Assembly: GCA_037176905.1 (NCBI GenBank)
Contig: JBBBWG010001337.1
Span: 54,855 to 102,032 of the forward strand
DNA length: 47,178 nucleotides
DNA from: Azolla pinnata
Taxonomy: Eukaryota; Streptophyta; Polypodiopsida; Salviniales; Salviniaceae
Direction: 5' to 3'
The notes beneath the pieces are model-generated. The model was given only the letters and a program-made list of their open reading frames with translations, was not told the origin of the DNA and did not search any database. Shown piece by piece: positions 19,901 to 31,900 of the stretch; the stretch's first letter is position 1, and each line of letters opens with the position of its first letter. A program made the position numbers and the translations under genes.

Positions 19901-22900
19901 CTTGAGTAAGCCAACAATATCATTTGCACGCGATTCTCCAGTACGTTTATGGAATTCGTCTTCTTGGCAACTCACTACGTATGTGAACTTCATGTCAACA
20001 ATTGCCTGAATTTTTTCGCGAAGCTGGATAACTCGTTTATCATCTGAGTTTGTTTTCATTATAGCCGTATATCCTTTCAATATATCTATGTAAGCAAATG
20101 CATTTCTTGGTAGGTAAGAGTTGGAAAAGACAAACCTAATAGATAAACGCTTGAAAACATGTTGATGTATTTACCTGCTCTCTCAGCCAGGTCAAAAAAT
20201 GCTTGGATCTCAAGTGCTTCTCGGTAGTACATCATACCCCTTACTGAACAGATAAAAAAGGGTAGAAACAAGGAAGATGAAATAAGCATACATAAGAATC
20301 TTGATGCACAAGAAAAAAGATATATTCACATAATTATTCCAAAAAGAGATTGCCAGCTAGTGTTAAAAGAGATCAATAACAGGATAAGCTACAACCTAAC
20401 ATGAAGAAGTTCAATTATAGTAAAATCTTGAGAGGAAGGTTGCAAATGAGGTGAATAGCAATCTAGCTTGCCTGAGATCCTGCAAGCGAGGCTGGCACTA
20501 CTATGATGCTATGGCTTCTTAATGGTATCATATGCCACATCATCTGAAGGCAATAATCTCTTATCAATCCATCACATGAAAAATAGACATAGTTAACTGC
20601 GAAGCTGGTGAGCAACGATACGCATTTCTGAGAAGATTTGAAGCCAATTCTACAGGAATGTCCATAGCTCACATAAATTCTCCATCAAGAATCTAGCTCC
20701 ATAAATATTATATTTCGCAACACATAGAGATACAGCATTCATGCACATCCTCTGTCAAAATGATTGCATCATAAAAACGACATTTCTGGACTGGAATAAG
20801 ACCCGGACAAGAAACGGAGCATGTAGTGTTTACAATTCTTTCTTAGTTAGTATATATTTATCTCCTTTAACTTCTCGAGGAATCCTTCATCATTTTTTTG
20901 AATAACCTACCAATAAAAACTATACCTATTTTTTCTTCTTTACCCCTACTGATTCGTAATATACTTTGCAAATTTTGACAACTATCAAACTAGGGACAAA
21001 TTCGAGAAGCCACTTTTGATTATACATTTCCTATAAACTTCACTGAGCCATATAAATTACAGTCTGAATTTCCAAGCACTAACACATTTGGATTAGTGCT
21101 TATCTGAAGCCATGTTATAAATCAAGCAGAAGCAAGGAAAGGTTCCTTCAGGGATCTGTTGCCTTCGATTTCAAGAGCTTTTTCATGCCTCTAAAGGAAA
21201 TCCCGAATAGTCCAAGGCCAAACAAGAGAGACCACAATAAAGGCACAAACATGTGGAATTCACATGTGAATCTAGGCAAGAAGTTGGGAGTGCAGTTGGA
21301 CAAGCCCTTAGAGTCTGCAATTCAAGACAAAACAGGAACATCCTCATGTGAATTATGAGAGCTTCGTAATTTGTTAAGTACCATCCCATTTTTCAACACT
21401 GTCAAACAAACTTGCTATTTGTGGCCCATGCATAGAACTAAAAATCAGAAAACCTTAACCATATTTTTTCTACAAACATAGACTGCTCAAAACCTCAGTT
21501 CACATTTTAGAATCTTATTTCCAATTCAAATGTAAGAAGTACAAATGTTTACCTGTACATAATTGAATATTTCAAGCATCAGTTTACCTGTCCGTGTCAG
21601 TGTTTGCGCATGATAGGAAGCCCATTCACACACTTCTTTATTTATTTCTTCAGAATTTTCCACCAATTTTCCAAGATCTGTTTCCTTTATATCTGCTCGT
21701 TTCAAAAAATGCTTCCATTCATCTGTTTAACAGGTATTAAGCATTAGACATATCAAAATGCAGTGTATTAAAAAGAACTTTGCTTTCAATGCATAGATTT
21801 GAAATGCCAGTACCTGGGTAAATTTTCTTAAGGTAATACAGCACAGATATACCATCGTCATTCTCAAGTTTAAGAACTTTTTCTGTGAACAGGATGTCTT
21901 CACCATAGTAAGGTGTCAATATACTGTATATTACCAAAACCAAACAAAATAGGGCAGACATAAGGGTCCAATGACAGACACTATCAACTAAGAAAAAAAG
22001 AGGTGGTTACTATTCTTATGCCAGTGCAAACAAACACCTCAAAGATAGCACATCCTGAATTCTTGGCGGTGGTGGCATTTCCATAAAAAGAGAATTCACA
22101 AAAAAGGTGATACGTCGTCTAGCTTCCAGATTGGAGGGAACATCCACGAAAGACTCTTCTGTAGCTAAGAGCAAGTGGAGCCTTTTGATCTGTAATTATT
22201 ATGTAAACATTTTACTAACTCTTTGTGTAGAACATGAAGTTAAAAGATATATTATACCTTCTTTTGAACTTCATCCTCTGTAGGAGGATATAGAATTGCT
22301 CCTTTCTGAAACTCAAACCTGTGTTTTCGTTTTTCCCATTTCCTGTTAACACTTTCAGAGGGTTCTTCCACATCCCTGAAGTAAATAAAAAGAAAATTAC
22401 TCATTAAAATACAAGATGTGTATGTAGATACAATAAGTTTTTGTGTTTATTCAATACTCATAAAACCTAAGGTGTGCTTCTGTTGAAAACTCGTTGGACC
22501 TATTCGAGCGCCCTTGATCCATGTCACTGAAGTTAAAATAAGCTCACAGTTGAAGGCATATAATGAGAAATCAGAGACTTATGTTTCACATTCTGCATTT
22601 AAAAATTTACCAATACTGCATCATCAGAACTACTAGCAGGCTAAAAAAATATCTTTCCTAGAAAGCCTAGATACAAGTTATTCTTTTCATGCTTCAAGAA
22701 CTGAAAATTCAAGGGCACGATAAAAAAAAAACATTTCTTCATTACAAGATTGTTGCCTGCATAGAAAAAAGTACCAGGTGCCCTATAGGACAATGTTACG
22801 GTCTCTTCACAAATATGCACAGAAATCCATATTAGGAACCCAACAATACTACCTGCAAATGGGCTTATGCTTGGAGAAAGGACTTGATTAGCTTGGGAAC

Positions 22901-25900
22901 TATTTTAAAACATTTGAACATGGGCATGTTTTTTGAATGTAGCAGAGCAGTACTCAACTTGAATATCACAAACAATTCAGTAGTTAAATTGGGGGCTAAT
23001 CTACAAATTGATCAAGTGCAGGGGGAGGCTCAATGGATAGGTGCTTCCATTAGAATGGGATTATTGATAGTCATACTTCATCTTATCTATCCCTTGATTT
23101 GCAGGATCGTCGAAGGCTCATAACTACTATGCAAGAGGAAGAAGATCCAGTTGTTCAACAAGCATCTCTTCTGCATATTGGAGTGGTGACAGCTGTTGAA
23201 GGAACTTGGTTTGTGGACTCTGATCCTAGGAAAATAGATGGAGGTTAAAAGCCCATAGCAAGATTGCAGTGATCTGTATCAGCCATGAAAGTTGGTTGCT
23301 TTTTTCCAATACACGATGAAGCTTGGAAGGCTTATATTATTGGCAACTACAAGAATAACTGATAATATATTATGTGCATCGTAATAGACATAGGCAACAA
23401 TAAGGTATTAGGCAAGGTTTTCTAGATAATGTTGGGAGGAGATAATGTGCTTCCATGCAAAATTACAGCATTCTGATGGCTTTTGGTCAATGGTGCATTA
23501 CCAGTGGAAAACGGGTTAAGCAGCAGGAATCATAGAAGTGCAAGAGATGCAGATTAGAAATTGAAGATCAACAACACGCCCTATGGGGGACTGTATTTTC
23601 GGCCAACAGGTATGGAAAAGAATTCTAGGATTGATGCCCATGTGGATACGGATACATGCTTGACTTGGGGGAAGAAGTGTGGGAGTATTCAATTGTAATG
23701 GCTTTATATGAAGGTGGCAGTATTAGTGCTCCATATGTGTATGATAGGAGAAACGGAAGTTGAGTACTTACAAAATCCTGGAAGAAGTCAAGGTCAATTT
23801 AAGATGGGAATTTGTGGCTACAGTCACACTGGCGACTCTGGAGATCTAGACCAGACGCAAATTTATATTTTGAGATATATAAGAGCTTGCACCTGTGGTA
23901 ATAAAGGCCGTATGGAATGATCTTCTGCAAGCCTTGAAAGGGGAGTAGAGTTCCATTCAAGGAACTTCAGAACAATGTAGGAAGCAACAGAATACGTTCC
24001 AAGACACTGGGGACATCTATATTAATGAATGTTCATAAGGGGGCTTAGTCTGAAACTATAAAGTTTCAATTTTCTTATTCCCACCACTAAGTATATGAAC
24101 AGCTAGATGATGGACACTGAGGCAGTTCGTGGATATATGGTAGAAAATTTCCCCTGTACTATTTGTCCTATTGATACAAAACTGTATCTTGTTTAAATAA
24201 AATAAAATTACAATGGGATAGAATCTTGGGTACTCACTGTTCAATTTCACTTCTCACATCACCATCATATACTTCAAGTATATCCTGTAGCAGGAAAGTT
24301 AACTGCTCTGCTCGGCTTGCCTCAAATTTTTCCTGTAAAATTTAGTTGTAATCTCCCACTGCTGAGATTTACTCGATAGAGAATAGAACTTAATATGCTT
24401 ACCAAAAGCTTCACCAGTTCGACAATCTTGCGAAAAAGTGAAACTAAACCAGTCACTCGAAAGACCCTGAAAAATGTTCTTCCCTTTATGCTCTCATTAA
24501 CATCCTTGGCCACCTGCTCTATTATACTAAAATATCAAACAGAAAAGTTCATTATTAAGCTGCAACAGGAACCGTCAATAAGAAGAACAATACTAACTGA
24601 GATCATTACCTTCTTTCTTGTTTGCCAATAATTATACCACACAAGACATCCATCAACAAGTCATAACACTCTGTTACAGCATACTCCATATATGGATCAC
24701 GCTTAATCCTTCTGAAAATCTCTTCATTGTCCAATTTTTCTTTATTAGAGTATCCTTCAACCATGTCTACTACTGATGCTACCTGCAAGAACAATTTGTC
24801 CATAAACATAACAGTGATGCTAACAGACCTCCACACAACAGGCATGAAAACATTTGTCTTCGAACTTAAGAACCTAGCTTCTTGTCATCCTTATTCTCTA
24901 CCTTCATAATCCGCCCTTATACAGATTCCAAAACATTCAAGCATGTCAAGCCATAAGGGACTTCAAGATCAAAGTTCTTTGTATCCACTCTTTCTTGGTT
25001 CCCTTCTTTCACTCTTTTATGCCTACCAATTTACAACTCTGGTACGTACATAATACTGTTCTGAGGGTCACAAGACTTATATCCTCAATGAAGCAGTAAA
25101 TTGCATTCGAGGGAGTTTTCTGCAATAGCTTTCACTTTTGCAGCTGACAGAGATCTCCTGTACAAGCAGATAAGGTTATACCATCTAGGCGTACGTTTCT
25201 AACATCTGTCCTACAAAACTGAAATCACACATTTCTATCTGATTTATAGTCAACTATGTATGAATAAGCTAGAGCACCATATAACCTACACAGAATCAAT
25301 AAGCCAGAGGGGAACAACTACATGAATTGCTCAAACAAGCTCAATCAGCATTTTGCCAGTGGAAGAGCAAGTGGCTACCATTAATACAGGAGTTAATTCA
25401 TTTCTAAGTGTCCAGGATCTGTTAGTCTCCCTATCTATATTATCCCATGACGTAACTAGATTTCAGTGATACTTCTTGCAAATAAACTAATTTAATCAAT
25501 CCATTCTGCTTTGAAGATCAATCGGGATTCAGCTTACTATGGGCTGATAATATGTGATTTTCCACCATTTAAGAATATGGATGAAGTACATACTTTTTAT
25601 CATTACAAGAGTCGGCATAGTCTCCTCCAATGTATTGCCAGGAAACACTCTAACAGCTTCCCCATAGGAAGACATTTTAATGCAAGTCGCTAATAAGAAT
25701 TTTAATAAGAACCTCACAAACTTAACTTTGTTGGCAAGTAGAAATGGAGGCCATTGGATATATCTCATCCTCTGGTTGAAGGGGTATGGTATCAAAAGAA
25801 GCTCCATCTCTGAATTGCTTATGTAGTCTTCTTTCCAAAGACTATTGATGACTGCATTCCAAAGCTGAGAAAACATTGCAACCTGTATCTCTACATCAGC

Positions 25901-28900
25901 AACCCCAGAATTATCCTGCAGGAATTAAAGAATAAAAAATTATATGGTAAATAGGCATATGCAAGTCAAGTAGTTCATCAGTTAATGTCCAACAAACCTC
26001 AATTTCATACAAATAAAAAAATACCAGTACCTTTGCTTCCTGAGGATGAGATTCTTCATTAACAGAGGTTTCTACTTTATGGTGCTGCAGGTTACTATAG
26101 CTTCTATCCAAACTTTTATAATGCTTGAGTAATGAAAAATATTGGCGGTACGCATGGGCCTTGTCATCAGATGCACGAGATACTAAATTTGCATTGAACG
26201 CCCCAGGTAATGACTGGAATCGAGATTTTAGCATTTCTAACGTTCTGATCTGCCATGTAGGAATTGTAATTACAAATAAGGGCAAAATGATCTTTAAGAA
26301 AAACACAAGAAATTAGAGTATTCAGAATGATAAACCAATACAAATGTAGCTACAAAGTACAAATGATAAAAGGAGTTGTGTTACTACAGACATACGATCC
26401 TCAATTCCAAAAGGCTGAACTTTCTCCATTCTCAACTCGGGTAGACTAAAACTTCTACCTTTAGAAGATCCCCCAACATGGGTTTATTCAAGATGGAAAC
26501 CCCAGAATAAGAAAAGAACTACCAATGATACTAGATAAAAGCATTTATCTGTTGACGACATGACCGTGGCCCTATATGGTTCGGAGCTACATGCCCAAAA
26601 AGTGATACAGGGCCCCTCTTGGTTGAGATCTCCCTTGTTTAGACCTTGGTTGGAGCTAAACAAAGTCGTGAAGCTTCTTTATTGATACACCAGTGCAGTT
26701 CTATTCTTACATATCTTCTCCATGTGTCTCTTTAGTTCTAGCAAGAATAGTCCCAAGCACTCTTAATCTTCACATTCCATCACCTTCCAAAATGGGCCAG
26801 AATCTTGTGTGAAGACTGAAGTACCCTATTGTATTTCATAAAAAAATATTACAATGGCAAGCATTGTGTTTTGCCAACTTCAATCCCTGAAGGCACATCG
26901 GCAGTTACTACGTCTGTGTAGCCTTCCTTTGTTACACTTATATATAATCCTATGCAGGCTTCAGCATGAACACGTATTACAGGGGTTTCTTTTCAGTCTG
27001 GAGTGGTACCCATGTGAACCAAAGGTTACAACAATTTTCTCCCCACTTTATAATTTTCTGCTACACAATTAACCGTCAACTAAAGCTTGATAGTATTCAA
27101 CAATTTAAAATAGTATTGCCTAAAATCACATTTCCTTCGTTTGTTACACTCATATGTATCCTATGCAGGCTTCATCTGGTAATATTCCAACGATATGAAA
27201 ACGGTCCTTTCAATAGTTTTGTAGTCCTTCAGAACGGATCCTAGGCAACTACTCAGTACGCATTCTTGTACACTCTAAAGAAACTGAAGTCATTTCCATA
27301 ATCTAGTCTCTTGTCTGCTTAAGTTAAGATTCTTGTGTACTCAACAATCGGCACCAGAGCAGTTCTGATTTCTATTACAATCTGAATTTCTTCATATGCA
27401 CATATGCACCACGATTTAGAGCAGCCATTCCATTGCCATTACATCTGTTGGGAGTAGTATCAAACCCATTCTGTGGATTAATTGCACACCCCTAAATCAG
27501 ACTTTGTTAATGGAAATAATAAGATCTTTCCAGCAGTATCTAACCAGAACAGAAGTATTTAAATCCAGTGCCTGGATATATGATGGAAGTATTCATTAAC
27601 TGCAAATCATCCATGGACATTCTTGTCAGGTATCGTAAACATGAATCTCTAAAATCTTCCTCCTTTTCAAAAGCTACTAATGCCAATGATGCATCACGAT
27701 CCACTCAAGAAACAATTACTTCTTTCTAAGAGCATTTGTGATACTAATCAACTTTATACCATCAACATCCAAGGGATTTAGACAATTTGAATGATATTCT
27801 CGTGTTGCACCATATCTATGCTTGGCTATCTCGTGCAAACACTGATCTGTTACAGGAGATATCTCCAGTAGCCATGAGAGAAAATTCATGGCATGATGAA
27901 AGAAATGAAAGAAACGTGTCTACAGTTAGCTGGAGTGGAGACACATACATTATTCTAGATTATCTAGTAGTTTTCGAGGATCAAAGGCCATCTGCACCAA
28001 AGTCCTAGAGGAGAAATATATGAGCAGGCTATTTGCATTCCATTACAATTGAGCATCAATTTCATTAATTCAACAACCATTTACTGGTGAGACTTACAAG
28101 TTGAACAATGACCGTTTGAAGACTACTAACCTCGCCAAGCCGTGAAAACGCTCCATTGATACCCCCAAAAATAGTTGACCAAATTGCATACCAAATTTGA
28201 GTATCCATAAAGTAGACCTACAAGGAAGTGATACCATTTTGAGGCTATTACAATTCTATACTGATTTGATTCCAGGACATTGATTGTTTACCAGTACAAC
28301 AGGAGTCCAAAGAAGAAGAATAACCCCAAAATTGTGTTCTTCTGCATGAAAATACAATTTCAACTCATGAGACAGCTCCTAATAATTATACCACACACAA
28401 CTAATCTGACAGCACTAGTTACTACCATTGGGGAATGGTCCCGAGTTAGCTGCCACAGCCATAATCTGCTTCGTAGGTTCTATCAATGGCTTTATCTGCA
28501 AAGACACAACTCAATCCATGAAATTACAAGTGAAACCGATGAGCTTTTAATCGACATAAACTGATTTACCTCCAAGTAATAGCTAAATAATAGCTTACAG
28601 GTGAGAACCAAAACCCAGAACAGTGTATACCTAGGATAAACAAAAAAACTTTTGACTAAAAATACATGTTTCTGCCAACCCAATACTATCGGATTTCAAT
28701 TCATATTAGTTACTTACTTGAAAAGAACATACAAGCTCTCATGCATACCACGCCCAACATAGATTTGTGGCTGCGGGAATATCACACTGTTAATGTTTTT
28801 TCCTTACTGCAACACATAACATTACAAGGTAAAAACTTGCTTTAAAAACATACAAAATGCTATTCACCTGGGCCCACCATAGAAGAAGTTTTACAATTGT

Positions 28901-31900
28901 AAGTTCTGATCGCTCAATTGCCCGTCTTAACATCGGGAATAGGAACAATAATGCACTGACAGCGTCTGGTATCATGTACACTAGGACTGCAGTCACGTAG
29001 AGAGATGGACTTTGGGACTTGCCAAACCAGTTCTCTAAGATGCTCACCAACCCGTTTGAGTCTCCCCATGAGTGAGCATAACAAACAGGTAAAGCAATTA
29101 CCCATGCTAGGGCAACCATCACCTTCAGAACATATCGAAGAACATCAAAATACTTAATGTTTTGCCATGCCTTGAAGCTCAGCCCAATGTCCACAATTGC
29201 TGTACAGGTTCATGAAAAGGAGAAGATTCAATTAAGTCACTGAAAAATACTTTATATTTGGTATGACAAGAAATGAAATTTGTAACATTACCCTGAATCA
29301 GCCTGAGAAATGAAAATGTAATAAATATGCTCAACACCTTCTTGAAGACAGAACCATCAAAGATGAGCGAAATCGAACCACTGCCATTCCATGCAATTAT
29401 AATCATAGCCTAAAAGCACAATAGAGCAATTATTTAATCCTCTGGCAGAAAGCACATTTTCTTAGTTATTGGAAACCATAAAATGTCCTTCAATATATTA
29501 GACACTAAGATGAAAATTTTTTATGATAATATATCATACCTGTAATGATAGTATGAGAAAGGACCAGATCCTGTTGAAACTTCTAAAGATGTGCCAAAAA
29601 GAGCGAGCTTCTACAAAATTCGTTTTCCCCATCCACATAGATGCTTCAGAGCCAATGCCTTTTTCCTAAATCGTGCAGCAAAACATTTATTAGATGGATA
29701 GCTTGTATATAAGATCTTGAATCACTATGCCACATACTATTTACCTGTCCTCTCTTCACACTTTTTTGAATATTCTTCTCAAAGAACTTCTTTTTATCTG
29801 ATATAATGGGCCAGCTGAGACTGAAGCAATCTATGGACCTATAAGGAAATATTACGAGTTTGATGTCCAAAATACAGAAAGCTTTAGGGCTTTGTAAAGT
29901 TCATAAGAAGCTTCACACAATTGATTTTTCATGCTTTTACATCATTTTATTTGACATTATGAAACTATACAGGAGGATCAGCTAACAAACCAGAAGTATT
30001 CGTTAAGATCATCATAGTTACGCCATGCAGAATGGTCAGAATGTTTTGAATCAGCAGAACTGAATTCCTGAGACAGAACCATGTTAGCAAAAATATTTAA
30101 TTAAACAGGCAACATCTCTCACGAAATTTCTGCAATGTCTCACCCCTTTGATGAGCTCATAAATTGGTGTAATCACTTTTTGCAGAAAAGAATCTGCATC
30201 TAGTGAGTTTCCATGGTAACTTGGCTTCACACTCTCACCTGTGACAATACTAACATTGCCAGCTAGTGTATTGTGAAGCTCTCCTGCCATCTGATTTCAT
30301 GATCCTAGATAATTAGAGAAAAATGGAAACAAGAAAGCCCAACTTTTTTTCATCAGTACTGAAAGGAGATCATGTATGCAGGAATACCTGGTGAAAGATA
30401 TAGCAAAGGCATTCTGGCATGAACCTTAAGTTGGCAGCTTCTCCCCAAATCAACAAGTAAAGTCCTATATACAGAATCTTGCGTTGCTGAATGTCCAACT
30501 GAATATTTGGAAGCCTATGTTACCAAAATTGACAATGTGTAGACTGTGAGTGTCTACCTGTCAGTGTCTTGAGGACACGAATTACATCAACTGTAACAAA
30601 AATCCAGTAAATATACTACCTAGCCCAATTTCTAACCGAAATATCAAACTATATATTATATTAATCAGCTGAAAAATCAAATTGGCTTTGGTGAAGTGTG
30701 CAAGAGGATTCAGTATGGGACTGCGTAATGCCATGCAATGTTACGGTGAAATTCGTTCTAGACACAAGTACATCAAAACCACATTATTACTAATTCTGAT
30801 TAGAGTATTTATTCTAGAAAGCTTCCACAATGAAAAGAACCAGAGCTAGTTATGTCATTTTCACAAAAATACAACATAGAGATGGATCAAATGCCAAGAC
30901 TATTTACATAACAACAGTCGCATTGTGAAAGCATTCAAAAACTGAACTGGATATTATAGCATGTATACAATTTAAGATAGAGATACCTCATATTATCAAC
31001 ACGATGCAAGAATCTACACCATTTTTTGTAGTTCTTAAATAATTTGTCGGTGACATCATCTAGTGCTGCATCAGTCAACTGCATAAAATCTCAAGTTTAA
31101 CTCCATCCACTAAAAAGAAATCATCCAGTATTAATCAATCATTGAGGATCAATACCTTATTCAGAGGCTCAGGCCTTGGCACCTGCCTTACATGTGTATT
31201 TGCAAGTAACAAAATCAAGTGTTCTCTCTGATTTGCCACATTGTCAGCCTGAGACACAGAATTAAACTCTTCAATGAGATTTTATCATGCTAAGCTTTGA
31301 ATACAGCATAATAACAAGAATTTCCATACAAGCTTCGTGCATTAACATATTATCACCTGGAACCCAAAAGTGCTTTGTAACCAATCAAAAATATCATAGT
31401 CGGTGTCCTTTTTCTGGTTTGACTCAGAGTCATGCTGCCTAGGTAGACCACGAACGTTTTGAAGTGCTGTTATCACTGCCTGAATCTAGAGATAAAGAAA
31501 CGTCTCCGTTTTCTAGAGATTAAATGTGAATCACTCCAAAACATATTTCTCTCTCATTCTCTCTTGAAATACAATGTCACATATACAGTTACAGCATAGT
31601 AAATTGAGGAGTCCTTTTACTCTCTGGGGTTTTCTTCGTTCATATCCACATAATCTCCTTATGCACAACCTCACTGCAAAATACCACAGAAACGGAAGCC
31701 AAGAAACACAGGCCGCCACATCTCCACCCCCCCACAAAATGTTCTTAAGCTCCTGTTTCATAGTTGTGCTCCTAATAATCATCTTAGCTATTATGAATAC
31801 AAAGCTGCACAAAACGGTTTGATTGCCTATTGCACCTATGTTGCAAGGAGAAATAAAAATGTGTGATGCTGCTATATCTGTTTCATGCAGTGCATAATCA

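Noticed and set aside
24610-24638. Alternative donor at 24638 for callose synthase exon 23
   Set aside because: It is in phase with an alternative acceptor, but it would delete the GKQER segment, which aligns with the GERE motif of other callose synthases. The 24610 donor with the 24526 acceptor restores the family alignment.
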